The notes under the pieces are model-generated. The model had not been told where the DNA came from. It searched no databases and saw nothing but the letters and a program-made list of their open reading frames with translations. 64,000 nt of DNA, taken from assembly GCF_001297125.1 (NCBI RefSeq), contig NZ_LHPC01000030.1, positions 18,948-82,947 of the forward strand, read 5' to 3'. The position numbers were made by a program, and so were the translations under genes. Source of the DNA: Pseudomonas sp. RIT-PI-q. Lineage in GTDB: Bacteria > Pseudomonadota > Gammaproteobacteria > Pseudomonadales > Pseudomonadaceae. Positions 9,062-18,141 of this stretch are shown piece after piece (position 1 is the stretch's first letter; each line of letters begins with the position of its first letter).

Positions 9062-9089
9062 AAGCCAGCATGATTGCTGGCTTTTTTTT
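9062..9089 (+). terminator. Terminator of amrZ
   Basis: An AAGCCAGCA / TGCTGGC hairpin followed by eight T residues, 20 bases after the amrZ stop. Confidence 0.85.
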
Positions 9090-9157
9090 GCCTGGAATTT
9101 GGACGGAATGATTTGTTGACTGGGTTGGATTGGGGAAAGCTGAAAACCACAATCCCC

Positions 9158-9257
9158 TGTAGGAGCTGGCTTGCCAGCGAAGGATTCGAATGCACCACGT
9201 TTACCCTGTTGAAACGCGTCATCGTTAACGTTCTTCGCTGGCAAGCCAGCTCCTACA
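9158..9257. repeat. REP-like inverted pair (TGTAGGAGCTGGC type)
   Basis: Two 25-base arms (9158-9182 and 9233-9257) are perfect inverted copies carrying TGTAGGAGCTGGCTTGCC. They are separated by about 50 bases, a REPIN-like arrangement. It sits between amrZ and mgtE. Confidence 0.8.
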
Positions 9258-9314
9258 GAGGATTGGTGGGCGAAACCAATAGCGGCCATAGCCCAAAAAA
9301 CGGATATGCACCCA

Positions 9315-9346
9315 ATAAAAAACCCCCGATGCAACACATCGGGGGT
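9315..9346 (-). terminator. Terminator of mgtE
   Basis: A CCCCCGATG / CATCGGGGG hairpin. On the minus strand it is followed by a T-rich run, the complement of AATAAAAAA. Confidence 0.8.
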
Positions 9347-9388
9347 CAGGGCAAAACAGGTGTAAATCTTTCAGAACCAGACACCAGC

Positions 9389-10831
9389 TCAGAGCAGGAA
9401 AATCGTCGCCAACCCAAGGAAGATGAAGAAGCCGCCACTGTCAGTCATGGCCGTAATCATCACACTCGCCCCCATGGCCGGGTCGCGCCCCAGACGGGCC
9501 AGCGTCATCGGAATCAAAACTCCCGCCAGTGCCGCCAGCAGCAGGTTCAACGTCATGGCCGCGGTCATCACCACACCAAGGGACCAACTGCCGTACAGCA
9601 GATAGGCGACAACACCAATGACGCCACCCCAGACCAGACCATTAATCAGGCCTACCGCCAACTCCTTGCGCATCAGGCGCGAAGTATTGCCGGTGCTCAC
9701 CTGGTCCAGCGCCATGGCGCGAACAATCATAGTGATGGTCTGATTACCCGAGTCACCGCCGATACCCGCCACAATCGGCATCAACGCCGCAAGCGCCACC
9801 AGCTTCTCAATGCTGCCTTCGAACAAACCGATCCCCCGGGATGCAACGAGCGCGGTGATCAGGTCCCCCGCCAGCCAGGCCCAGCGGTTGCGCAGGGACT
9901 TCCAGACCGACGCAAAAATATCTTCCTCTTCGCGCAGCCCCGCCATGTTGAGAACTTCGTTTTCGCTCTCTTCACGAATCAGGTCGACCATTTCATCAAT
10001 GGTCAGACGGCCGATCAGCTTGCCGTTTTTGTCGACCACCGGCGCGGAGATCAAGTCGTAACGCTCGAACGCCTGAGCAGCATCGTAGGCGTCTTCGTCC
10101 GGGTGAAAACTCACCGGATCGCTGGCCATGACTTCCGAGACTTGTTTTTCCGGATCGTTGACCAGTAACCGCTTGATCGGCAACACACCCTTGAGTACGC
10201 CGTCGTAATCGACCACGAACAGTTTGTCGGTGTGGCCCGGCAATTCCTTCAAACGACGCAGGTAGCGCAGCACCACTTCAAGACTGACATCCTCACGGAT
10301 CGTCACCATCTCGAAGTCCATCAGTGCACCGACCTGCTCCTCGTCATAGGACAACGCGGAGCGCACGCGCTCACGCTGTTGGCCATCGAGGGTTTCCATC
10401 AGCTCGTGGACGACGTCTCGCGGCAGCTCGGAGGCCAGGTCAGCAAGTTCGTCTGCATCCATGTCCTTGGCCGCAGCCAGGAGCTCGTGATCGTCCATGT
10501 CGGCGATCAGGGTTTCACGGACCGAGTCGGATACTTCGAGCAGGATATCGCCGTCGCGATCGGCCTTGACCAATTGCCAGAGCGTCAGACGATCGTCCAG
10601 CGGCAAGGCTTCAAGGATATAGGCGACGTCGGCGGAGTGCAGGTCATCGAGCTTGCGTTGCAGCTCGACGAGGTTTTGCCGGTGAACCAGGTTCTCGACC
10701 CGGTCGTGATGCGGACCTTCCTGGCGATGAGTCAGGTCTTCGACTACCCGCTGACGCTGCAACAGCTCAACAACTTGAGCGAGGCGGTCCTGCAGGCTTT
10801 CTTGCGTTTTCTTTACTTCAACTTCAGACAT
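9389..10831 (-). CDS. mgtE: Magnesium transporter MgtE
   Basis: A 480-residue protein with the MgtE order: an N-terminal acidic helical superhelix (residues about 40-140, with repeated ADELADLASELP-like segments), two CBS domains (about 145-265), and a membrane domain of five hydrophobic segments to the C-terminus containing the GGDSGNQ pore motif and MTDSGGF. MgtE is a Mg2+ channel gated by intracellular Mg2+ through its N and CBS domains. The ATG at 10831 (MSEVEVKK) is preceded by GGGAGTGGAG; an upstream in-frame start at 10861 is less likely. It is monocistronic. Confidence 0.93.
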   Translation of the reverse strand: MSEVEVKKTQESLQDRLAQVVELLQRQRVVEDLTHRQEGPHHDRVENLVHRQNLVELQRKLDDLHSADVAYILEALPLDDRLTLWQLVKADRDGDILLEVSDSVRETLIADMDDHELLAAAKDMDADELADLASELPRDVVHELMETLDGQQRERVRSALSYDEEQVGALMDFEMVTIREDVSLEVVLRYLRRLKELPGHTDKLFVVDYDGVLKGVLPIKRLLVNDPEKQVSEVMASDPVSFHPDEDAYDAAQAFERYDLISAPVVDKNGKLIGRLTIDEMVDLIREESENEVLNMAGLREEEDIFASVWKSLRNRWAWLAGDLITALVASRGIGLFEGSIEKLVALAALMPIVAGIGGDSGNQTITMIVRAMALDQVSTGNTSRLMRKELAVGLINGLVWGGVIGVVAYLLYGSWSLGVVMTAAMTLNLLLAALAGVLIPMTLARLGRDPAMGASVMITAMTDSGGFFIFLGLATIFLL

Positions 10832-11151
10832 AGGCGAACTCCACTCCCAGCAGCGGGGCACGCCGGAAGGATCAATCAGTCAATTCATGATTGGAAAAAC
10901 GGTTTACTGAGTAACTACTGGGTAAGTCCATGGAGGTATTCCACAAGCCCCGGCGGGGCTGACGGGCGCAATGATACACCGCCCGGCGGTTTTAAACGTT
11001 AAAAAATCGTGGCTGAAACAAGCGCTTGCAAGACAAACCTGAGCGTGGCCCTGATCCATCAAAATGCGACGACTCATCCTGAAAAGAAAACACACCGTCG
11101 TCGAAAAATGTAGCGGCTACCCTTGGGTTGGACCGTCATGGAGGACGTTTA
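10832..11151. other. Intergenic region between mgtE and the envelope protein gene
   Basis: 320 bases that must contain the two divergent promoters. I see a tight GC palindrome at 10947-10959 and an A-rich stretch near 10990-11010. I found no recognisable riboswitch or operator. Confidence 0.35.
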
Positions 11152-11682
11152 ATGCCATCGAATGCACTTTGTTTTTTGCTGATCGCCCTGCTCTGCCCAT
11201 CGCCCTGGGCGCTCGCCACCACCGTTCACCGCTGCGAGGCGGCCAACGGGCGCATTACCTTCACCACGTTGAGCTGTACGGCCGGTGAAAGCCTTTCGCT
11301 GCAGGATGTGCGCACCTTCACGCCCGCCATCACACCCGCCACGACAACGGCGCTCATGCCGGAAGCCGAGCCCCGCGAAACATCAGGTATGAAAATCAAA
11401 AGGAGAGAACTGACGGTTGTCGGCCAGTCCGAGGACAAATGCGGCAACCTGCTCAGTGCCCGCGAACGCCGCGAGGCGATCATCAATCAGCGGGTGGTCG
11501 CCGGCATGAGCGTGCAGGACGTTGAAAGCGCACTCGGCAAGCCAGACAAGATCAGTATCGGGAATTCAACCACGCGCTATCGCTACGACATCAAGCGAGG
11601 TCGCAGCGCACACGTCGAGTTCGATGAGAGGGGATGCACCCAAGGAAAAGCCAAATCCCAGACGGCAAAAAGCCCGCATTAA
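11152..11682 (+). CDS. Secreted protein with DUF4124-like head and BamE-like tail
   Basis: A 176-residue protein. An N-terminal signal peptide (LCFLLIALLCPSPWALA) ends near residue 23. A short Cys-containing segment follows (HRCEAANGRITFTTLSC), like the DUF4124 N-terminal motif. After a linker comes a segment with RVVAGMSVQDVESALGKPDKI, typical of BamE/SmpA folds. It is probably a periplasmic or envelope protein. The ATG at 11152 has GGAGG upstream. Its stop codon lies inside the loop of its own terminator. Confidence 0.65.
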   Translation: MPSNALCFLLIALLCPSPWALATTVHRCEAANGRITFTTLSCTAGESLSLQDVRTFTPAITPATTTALMPEAEPRETSGMKIKRRELTVVGQSEDKCGNLLSARERREAIINQRVVAGMSVQDVESALGKPDKISIGNSTTRYRYDIKRGRSAHVEFDERGCTQGKAKSQTAKSPH

Positions 11683-11696
11683 ATGCGGGCTTTCTG
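11669..11696 (+). terminator. Terminator overlapping the stop codon of the upstream gene
   Basis: An AAGCCCGCAT / ATGCGGGCTT hairpin followed by TTCTGTTG. The TAA stop at 11680-11682 falls in the loop, so a ribosome finishing translation would cover the hairpin. Confidence 0.7.
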
Positions 11697-11701
11697 TTGT
11701 A

Positions 11702-11778
11702 TGGTGCACTCGACAGGATTCGAACCTGTGACCGCTCGGTTCGTAGCCGAGTACTCTATCCAGCTGAGCTACGAGTGC
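11702..11778 (-). tRNA. tRNA-Arg(ACG), copy 1
   Basis: On the reverse strand the acceptor GCACTCG pairs with CGAGTGC, followed by A and an encoded CCA. The anticodon loop CTACGAA gives anticodon ACG. It is 77 bases long and identical to the copy at 11850. Confidence 0.95.
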
Positions 11779-11849
11779 ATGTGTGTTTTTATACCAGATC
11801 ACAACTGGTTGAAGCCAAGTCATTTGCATTACTGCAAACAACCCTTAAA

Positions 11850-11926
11850 TGGTGCACTCGACAGGATTCGAACCTGTGACCGCTCGGTTCGTAGCCGAGT
11901 ACTCTATCCAGCTGAGCTACGAGTGC
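11850..11926 (-). tRNA. tRNA-Arg(ACG), copy 2
   Basis: Identical in all 77 bases to the copy at 11702, with 71 bases between them. Both are probably cotranscribed with the tRNA-Ser at 12034. Confidence 0.95.
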
Positions 11927-12033
11927 ATTTGTTGCCGCGCATTATAGGCCGTCTAATCTCTATGTCAAACACTTTTTCTAGTAATTTCAAACACTTACCG
12001 AAGAAGCCAGATTACAACGTACTACGCAAATAA

Positions 12034-12124
12034 TGGCGGAGAACGGGGGATTCGAACCCCCGACACCCTTTTGAGGTGTACTCCCTTAGCAGGGGAGCGC
12101 CTTCGGCCACTCGGCCAGCTCTCC
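12034..12124 (-). tRNA. tRNA-Ser(GCT)
   Basis: On the reverse strand the acceptor GGAGAGC pairs with GTTCTCC, followed by G and CCA. It has a long variable arm typical of serine tRNAs. The anticodon loop CTGCTAA gives GCT (AGC/AGU codons). It is 91 bases long. Confidence 0.95.
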
Positions 12125-12186
12125 GCAACACGGGGCGTATATTAACCAGCTTCTTCCCCGTTTGCAAACATAAAAAACGATAAAAA

Positions 12187-12375
12187 TTAATGGCTTGGTT
12201 CTTCGTCCTTCTCTTTCTTTATACGCAGGTAAATTTCCTCACGGTGGACCGCAACCTCTTTCGGGGCGTTGACACCGATACGCACTTGATTTCCTTTGAC
12301 GCCGAGCACGGTCACGGTGATTTCGCCATCACCAATAATCAGGCTTTCTGCGCACCGACGAGTCAGAATCAGCAT
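12187..12375 (-). CDS. rsmA: Carbon storage regulator RsmA/CsrA
   Basis: A 62-residue protein that starts MLILTRR and contains VTVLGVKGNQVRIGV and the RNA-contacting VHREEIY motif, the whole CsrA fold. RsmA binds GGA motifs in mRNA leaders and represses secondary metabolism and biofilm functions; it is titrated by Rsm small RNAs. The ATG at 12375 has a GAGGAGAAAGG ribosome site. It is downstream of lysC and followed by the tRNA cluster, as in P. aeruginosa. Confidence 0.97.
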   Translation of the reverse strand: MLILTRRCAESLIIGDGEITVTVLGVKGNQVRIGVNAPKEVAVHREEIYLRIKKEKDEEPSH

Positions 12376-12515
12376 ACCTTTCTCCTCACGCATTACATTT
12401 CAGGGACAACAGTCTGCAAAAAAAAGGCATTTGACCTACAACCGGAGAAGTCATAGTCCTACATGCCTGAGTATTGCCTAGCGCGAGCAAAAGAACAGCC
12501 TCGGGGTCGCACCAT

Positions 12516-12551
12516 TCAAAAAAACAAAAGGGCGCGGTCAGACCGCGCCCT
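12516..12551 (-). terminator. Terminator of lysC
   Basis: A GGGCGCGGTC / GACCGCGCCC hairpin. On the minus strand it is followed by a T-rich tail, the complement of the A-run at 12517-12529. It separates lysC from rsmA. Confidence 0.85.
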
Positions 12552-12563
12552 TCGGCAAACGCA

Positions 12564-13805
12564 TCACTCGCCCTGGCGGGCCGGAGCGTCCAGTTCGAAA
12601 GCCGTGTGCAGAGCGCGCACAGCCAGTTCCAGGTACTTCTCTTCGATCACTACGGAGACTTTGATTTCCGACGTCGAGATCATCTGGATGTTGATGCTTT
12701 CCTTGGCCAGGGATTCGAACATACGGCTGGCCACGCCTGCGTGTGAACGCATGCCGACGCCGACAATCGATACCTTGGCGATCTTGATGTCGCCCACCAC
12801 TTCACGGGCACCGATCTCGCGAGCGGTGTTTTCCAGCACGGTTTGTGCGGCCTGGAAGTCGTTGCGGTGCACGGTGAAGGTGAAGTCGGTGGTGTTATCG
12901 TGCGCAACGTTCTGCACGATCATGTCGACTTCGATGTTCGCGGCACTGATCGGGCCGAGAATCTTGAACGCAACGCCCGGGGTGTCTGGCACGCCACGGA
13001 TGGTCAGCTTGGCTTCATCGCGATTGAAAGCGATGCCGGAAATGATCGGCTGTTCCATGGTTTCCTCTTCATCAATAGTAATGAGGGTGCCCGGACCCTC
13101 CTTGAAGCTGTGCAGTACGCGCAGCGGAACGTTGTACTTGCCGGCGAACTCGACCGCACGGATCTGCAACACCTTGGAACCGAGGCTGGCCATTTCCAGC
13201 ATCTCTTCGAAGGTAATCTTGTCCAGGCGCTGAGCCACGGACACCACTCGCGGGTCGGTGGTGTAGACACCGTCGACGTCGGTGTAGATCTGGCATTCAT
13301 CAGCCTTCAGGGCTGCTGCCAGCGCCACGCCGGTGGTATCGGAACCGCCACGGCCGAGGGTGGTGATGTTGCCGTGCTCGTCGACGCCCTGGAAACCGGC
13401 GACAACTACCACGCGACCGGCCTTCAGATCACCGCGAATCTTCTGGTCATCAATCTGCAAGATACGCGCTTTATTGTGCGCGCTGTCCGTCAGGATCCGC
13501 ACCTGATTGCCGGTGTAGGACACTGCTGGCACGCCGCGCTTGATCAGCGCCATGGCCAACAGTGCAATCGTCACCTGCTCGCCGGTGGAGACGATCACAT
13601 CCAGCTCACGCGGAACCGGTTGGCCGTCGCCACTGATTTTCTTGGCCAGATCGATCAGACGGTTGGTTTCGCCGCTCATTGCAGACAGCACAACCACCAG
13701 GTCATCGCCGGCATCGCGGAATTTCTTAACCTTGTCGGCGACCTGCTCGATTCTCTCGACAGTGCCGACTGAGGTGCCTCCAAATTTCTGTACGATCAAA
13801 GCCAT
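12564..13805 (-). CDS. lysC: Aspartate kinase
   Basis: A 413-residue protein. The N-terminal amino-acid kinase domain has KFGGTSVG at the start, a catalytic SAMSGETN region, and GRGGSDTTGVALA. Two ACT domains follow (about residues 265-410), containing GVPDTPGVAFKIL and SHAGVASRMFESL, the lysine/threonine feedback region. It catalyses the first step of lysine, threonine and methionine synthesis. The ATG at 13805 directly precedes ALIVQKF and has AGAGGCGG upstream. It follows alaS by 91 bases and may be cotranscribed with it. Confidence 0.97.
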   Translation of the reverse strand: MALIVQKFGGTSVGTVERIEQVADKVKKFRDAGDDLVVVLSAMSGETNRLIDLAKKISGDGQPVPRELDVIVSTGEQVTIALLAMALIKRGVPAVSYTGNQVRILTDSAHNKARILQIDDQKIRGDLKAGRVVVVAGFQGVDEHGNITTLGRGGSDTTGVALAAALKADECQIYTDVDGVYTTDPRVVSVAQRLDKITFEEMLEMASLGSKVLQIRAVEFAGKYNVPLRVLHSFKEGPGTLITIDEEETMEQPIISGIAFNRDEAKLTIRGVPDTPGVAFKILGPISAANIEVDMIVQNVAHDNTTDFTFTVHRNDFQAAQTVLENTAREIGAREVVGDIKIAKVSIVGVGMRSHAGVASRMFESLAKESINIQMISTSEIKVSVVIEEKYLELAVRALHTAFELDAPARQGE

Positions 13806-13896
13806 TTCAAAGCCGCCTCTGCCCATGAAGGGCGCCCAAATAATCACTCAAACAGCATTCCGGCCCGCCACTAGACGGCGGGCCGGACACGCTGCC

Positions 13897-16521
13897 TTAT
13901 AAACCCTGCTCTACAAATGGAACGGTCAGGGCCAATGCGGCATCCAGTGCGCCAGCGTCGATACCGCCGCCTTGCGCCATGTCTGGACGACCACCGCCCT
14001 TCCCGCCCACTGCCGCAGCGGCTTGCTTCATCAAATCACCGGCTTTGAGTTGGCCAGTCAGGTCTTTGGTTACGCCTGCAACCAGAACGACCTTTTCCTC
14101 ATGGACACTGCCGAGCAGGATCACTGCGCGGCCGAGTTTGTTCTTCAGCTGATCGACCAGCGCCAGCAGCGCCTTGCCATCCTGACCGTCCAGACGCACG
14201 GCCAGCACTTTCACGCCTTTGACGTCCAGCGCGGATGCCGACAGATCGTCGCCCGCCGCGCTGGCTGCCTTGGCCTGCAACTGTTCGAGTTGCTTCTCCA
14301 GCAGACGGTTGCGCTCCAGCACAGCCGACAGCTTGTCGATCAGGTTGTCGCGGCTACCCTTGACCAGGTTGGCCGCTTCCTTGAGTTGTTCTTCGGCAGC
14401 GTTCAAGTATGCCAGCGCTGCAGCACCGGTGACCGCTTCGATACGACGCACGCCGGAAGCCACACCGCCTTCGCTGATGATTTTCAGCAGGCCGATGTCG
14501 CCGGTACGGTTGGCATGGATACCACCGCACAGCTCGACGGAGAAATCACCGCCCATGCTCAGCACGCGCACGCTATCGCCGTACTTCTCGCCAAACAGCG
14601 CCATGGCGCCTTTTTGCTTGGCGGTTTCGATGTCGGTTTCTTCGGTTTCAACGGCGGAGTTCTTGCGAATTTCGGCGTTGACGATCTCTTCCAGCTGCTT
14701 CAACTGCTCAGGCTTGATGGCTTCGAAGTGGCTGAAGTCAAAGCGCAGGCGCTGACTGTCGACCAACGAGCCTTTCTGCTGAACGTGATCGCCCAGCACC
14801 TGACGCAACGCGGCGTGCAGCAAGTGAGTCGCCGAGTGGTTCAGCGACGTCGCGTGACGCACGTCAGCTTCAACCTGCGCTTCAACCGGCGAACCGATCG
14901 TCAGGCTACCCGATGCCAACACACCGTGGTGCAGGAATGCGCCGCCGGTCTTGGTGGTGTCGCGCACGTCGAAACGACCGTTGCTGCCTTTCAGATAGCC
15001 ACAGTCGCCGATCTGACCGCCGGATTCAGCGTAGAACGGTGTCTGATCGAGAACGACCACGCCCTCTTCGCCTTCGCTCAGTACGTCGACCGATTGCCCT
15101 TCTTTATACAGAGCAACGACTTTGGCCGAACCGTTGGTAGCGTGGTAACCGGTGAATTCGGTGGCGACATCAACCTTGACCAGGCTGTTGTAGTCCATGC
15201 CGAAGGAGCTGGCGGAACGGGCACGGACGCGCTGGGCTTCCATTTCGCGCTCAAAGCCTTCTTCGTCGATGGTCAGGCTGCGCTCGCGAGCGATGTCGCC
15301 AGTCAGGTCCATCGGGAAACCGTAGGTGTCGTAGAGTTTGAACACCACGTCGCCCGGCACCACGTCGCCTTTGAGCTCGGACAGGTCCTGCTCGAGAATT
15401 TTCAGGCCGTGCTCCAGGGTCTTGGAGAACTGCTCTTCTTCAGCTTTCAGCACGCGCTCGATGTGCGCCTGCTGGGATTTCAGTTCAGGGAAGGCTTCGC
15501 CCATCTCGGCGACCAGGGCCGCAACGATCTGGTAGAAGAAACTGCCCTTGGCGCCCAATTTGTTGCCGTGACGGCAGGCGCGACGGATGATCCGGCGCAG
15601 CACGTAGCCGCGGCCTTCGTTGGACGGCAGCACGCCGTCGGCAATCAGGAAACCGCAAGAACGAATGTGGTCGGCGACGACTTTCAGGGAAGCCTGATTG
15701 TCGTTGCTGCAACCGATAGCCTTGGCCGATGCGCTCAACAGGCTCTGGAACAGGTCGATTTCATAGTTCGAGTGAACGTGCTGCAGCACGGCACTGATCC
15801 GCTCCAGGCCCATGCCGGTGTCGACCGACGGTGCTGGCAGCGGGTGCAACACGCCATCGGCGGTGCGGTTGAACTGCATGAACACGTTGTTCCAGATTTC
15901 GATGTAACGGTCGCCGTCTTCTTCCGGCGAGCCCGGTGGGCCGCCCCAGATGTCGGCGCCGTGATCGTAGAAAATCTCGGTGCACGGACCGCACGGGCCG
16001 GTGTCACCCATGGTCCAGAAGTTATCGGAGGCGTACGGCGCGCCTTTGTTGTCGCCGATACGAACCATGCGCTCGGCCGGAACGCCGATTTCCTTGGTCC
16101 AGATGTCGTAGGCCTCGTCGTCACTGGCGTAGACGGTAACCCAGAGCTTTTCTTTCGGCAGGTTCAGCCACTGTTCGGACGTCAGGAAGTTCCAGGCGTA
16201 GGTGATCGCATCACGCTTGAAATAGTCACCGAAGCTGAAGTTACCCAGCATTTCGAAGAAGGTGTGGTGACGAGCGGTATAACCGACGTTTTCCAGGTCG
16301 TTGTGCTTACCGCCGGCGCGTACGCATTTCTGGCTGCTGACGGCGCGGGTGTACGCGCGCTTTTCCTGGCCCAGGAAGCAGTCCTTGAACTGGTTCATCC
16401 CCGCGTTAGTGAACAGCAGGGTTGGGTCGTTGCCCGGAATCAAAGAGCTGGAGGCTACACGGGTGTGGCCTTGCTCTTCGAAGAAGCGAAGGAAGGCTTC
16501 ACGGATTTCTGCGCTTTTCAT
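13897..16521 (-). CDS. alaS: Alanyl-tRNA synthetase
   Basis: An 874-residue protein of normal AlaRS length. The class II catalytic core at the N-terminus carries ARHHTFFEMLGNFSFGDYF and NNVFMQFNR. The editing domain has the zinc motif SATHLLHAAL with CGGIH. The C-terminal C-Ala domain ends with GGRPDMAQGGG. The start MKSAEIREAF at 16521 matches the family. It charges tRNA-Ala in the cytoplasm and heads the alaS-lysC pair. Confidence 0.98.
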   Translation of the reverse strand: MKSAEIREAFLRFFEEQGHTRVASSSLIPGNDPTLLFTNAGMNQFKDCFLGQEKRAYTRAVSSQKCVRAGGKHNDLENVGYTARHHTFFEMLGNFSFGDYFKRDAITYAWNFLTSEQWLNLPKEKLWVTVYASDDEAYDIWTKEIGVPAERMVRIGDNKGAPYASDNFWTMGDTGPCGPCTEIFYDHGADIWGGPPGSPEEDGDRYIEIWNNVFMQFNRTADGVLHPLPAPSVDTGMGLERISAVLQHVHSNYEIDLFQSLLSASAKAIGCSNDNQASLKVVADHIRSCGFLIADGVLPSNEGRGYVLRRIIRRACRHGNKLGAKGSFFYQIVAALVAEMGEAFPELKSQQAHIERVLKAEEEQFSKTLEHGLKILEQDLSELKGDVVPGDVVFKLYDTYGFPMDLTGDIARERSLTIDEEGFEREMEAQRVRARSASSFGMDYNSLVKVDVATEFTGYHATNGSAKVVALYKEGQSVDVLSEGEEGVVVLDQTPFYAESGGQIGDCGYLKGSNGRFDVRDTTKTGGAFLHHGVLASGSLTIGSPVEAQVEADVRHATSLNHSATHLLHAALRQVLGDHVQQKGSLVDSQRLRFDFSHFEAIKPEQLKQLEEIVNAEIRKNSAVETEETDIETAKQKGAMALFGEKYGDSVRVLSMGGDFSVELCGGIHANRTGDIGLLKIISEGGVASGVRRIEAVTGAAALAYLNAAEEQLKEAANLVKGSRDNLIDKLSAVLERNRLLEKQLEQLQAKAASAAGDDLSASALDVKGVKVLAVRLDGQDGKALLALVDQLKNKLGRAVILLGSVHEEKVVLVAGVTKDLTGQLKAGDLMKQAAAAVGGKGGGRPDMAQGGGIDAGALDAALALTVPFVEQGL

Positions 16522-16667
16522 TAGGTTCTTCCACGGAGGCTGCGGCCAAAGGCCTGTGCGAAACGTCAACAGACGAAGCGACGGCAAAGGGCCGCATTAT
16601 ATCGGCGTTAGTGACTAGGTACAGTGTGTTTGTACGTTACAAACAGTCAATTGGACGGCTAACACGG

Positions 16668-17672
16668 TCAGTTGCGAGAAAAGTCGACAAATGTAGCGAT
16701 AACCTTCTCGATTTGCGCACGACTGACGTCCATGTGCGTGACCATTCGCAGGCGACCGGCAGCGCTGAGTTTGATCCCACGCTCGGCGGCGAAGGCTTTG
16801 ATCGCTTCAGCCTTATCGCCCATCTGCACGTAAACCATGTTGGTCTGCACCGGCTCGACGCTGTAGCCGGCCTTGCGCAGACCGTCGGCCAAAAACTGCG
16901 CGTTGGCGTGGTCGTCGGCCAAACGCTGCACGTTTTTATCCAGGGCGTACAAACCTGCCGCCGCCAGAATACCGGCCTGGCGCATGCCACCACCGACCAT
17001 TTTGCGCAGGCGCCGCGCCTTGCCAATCAACTCCGCCGAGCCGCACAGCACCGAACCGACCGGCGCGCCCAAACCTTTGGACAGGCAGACCGAGACCGAA
17101 TCGAAATACTGCGTGATTTCACGGGCATCGACACCCAGTTTGACCGCTGCGTTGTATAGCCGAGCGCCGTCCAGGTGCAACTGCAGCCCATGCTCGCGGG
17201 TAAAACTGCGCGCCTTTGCCAGGTAATCCAGCGGCAGAACCTTGCCCTGCATGGTGTTTTCCAGCGCCAGCAAACGGGTACGGGCGAAATGGAAGTCGTC
17301 CGGCTTGATCGCTGCGGCGACCTGCGCCAGGTCCAGCGAACCATCGGCTTGCACTTCCAGCGGCTGTGGCTGGATCGAACCGAGCACCGCCGCACCGCCG
17401 CCTTCGTACTTATACGTGTGGGCCTGCTGGCCGACGATGTACTCGTCACCGCGTTCGCAATGGGCCATCAGGCCCAGCAGGTTGCTCATGGTGCCAGTCG
17501 GGACGAACAGCGCGGCGGCAAAACCCAGCCGTCGAGCCAATTCTTCTTCCAGGCGATTGACCGTCGGATCCTCGCCGTAAACGTCGTCACCGGTGGCCGC
17601 GTTGGCCATCGCGTGGAGCATGCCGGAGGTCGGTTGGGTGACGGTGTCGCTGCGAAGATCGATAACGCTCAT
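16668..17672 (-). CDS. ltaE: Low-specificity L-threonine aldolase
   Basis: A 334-residue fold-type I PLP enzyme. It begins with DLRSDTVTQPT, has TGDDVYGEDPTVNRLE, a HLDGARLYNA segment, and the PLP lysine in SVCLSKGLGAPVGS. It cleaves threonine/allo-threonine to glycine and acetaldehyde. The start is the ATG at 17672. In P. aeruginosa the homologue also lies next to alaS. Confidence 0.9.
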   Translation of the reverse strand: MSVIDLRSDTVTQPTSGMLHAMANAATGDDVYGEDPTVNRLEEELARRLGFAAALFVPTGTMSNLLGLMAHCERGDEYIVGQQAHTYKYEGGGAAVLGSIQPQPLEVQADGSLDLAQVAAAIKPDDFHFARTRLLALENTMQGKVLPLDYLAKARSFTREHGLQLHLDGARLYNAAVKLGVDAREITQYFDSVSVCLSKGLGAPVGSVLCGSAELIGKARRLRKMVGGGMRQAGILAAAGLYALDKNVQRLADDHANAQFLADGLRKAGYSVEPVQTNMVYVQMGDKAEAIKAFAAERGIKLSAAGRLRMVTHMDVSRAQIEKVIATFVDFSRN

Positions 17673-17873
17673 GAATCTGGCCTCGGTAAGCAGGGGAAAA
17701 TCCCTTTCAAGTAGGAATTACTGCGGTCATGGCGACGAATAATCAACCCTTGAGCGGGAAAAGGCTTCTTGAACCGACGAAAAAGTCGATAGCAATCATC
17801 AGATAGCAGCAATGCACATCTGAGAAATATGTGATAAAAACGCTTCGCCGCCAAACATTCTGGCGGCAAAACG
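17673..17873. other. Region between threonine aldolase and the FMN riboswitch
   Basis: Two divergent promoters are expected here. A GCCGCCA / TGGCGGC hairpin (17847-17867) sits directly before the riboswitch. I see no ORF with coding character. Confidence 0.35.
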
Positions 17874-18034
17874 TTCTCAGGGCGGGGTGCAACTCCCCAC
17901 CGGCGGTAATTGCGCGCAATGCGCATAGCCCGCGAGCGCTTGGTGGCAGCACAGCTTCGGCAGTGACTGGCGGCAAGGTCAGCAGACCCGGTGTGATCCC
18001 GGGGCCGACGGTCATAGTCCGGATGAAGAGAGAA
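17874..18034 (+). ncRNA. FMN riboswitch (RFN element)
   Basis: The typical RFN blocks are present in order: TCAGGGCGGGGTGCAACTCC, CCCACCGGCGGTAA, AGCCCGCGAGCG, GCAGACCCGGTG, CCGGGGCCGACGGT and ATAGTCCGGATGAAGAGAGAA. The closing P1 helix is formed by the ends (TTCTC and GAGAA). It binds FMN and represses the riboflavin gene that follows. Confidence 0.95.
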
Positions 18035-18111
18035 CGGGATTGGCGCCAAAGGGCCGTCCGCCGGTATTCGTGCGAGCGTGCGTACCCTTAAATCCCATTC
18101 GATTCATAAGC

Positions 18112-18134
18112 CCTGTTTTTCACACAAACAGGAA
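18112..18134 (+). promoter_or_regulatory. Shine-Dalgarno-sequestering hairpin, likely riboswitch expression platform
   Basis: CCTGTTT and AAACAGG pair around a 7-base loop. The 3' arm overlaps the AGGAA ribosome site of the lumazine synthase gene. This points to translational control by the FMN riboswitch upstream. Confidence 0.5.
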
Positions 18135-18141
18135 CCAGAAC

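Noticed and set aside
9074..10168. 364-codon plus-strand frame opposite mgtE
   Set aside because: It starts in a terminator and a REP pair and runs opposite a clear MgtE; no coding signal.
13972..16524. 850-codon open frame on the plus strand opposite alaS
   Set aside because: It is a shadow of alaS: high-GC codon bias keeps the opposite frame open, and the product is an unlikely mix rich in Gln, His and Val with no motif.
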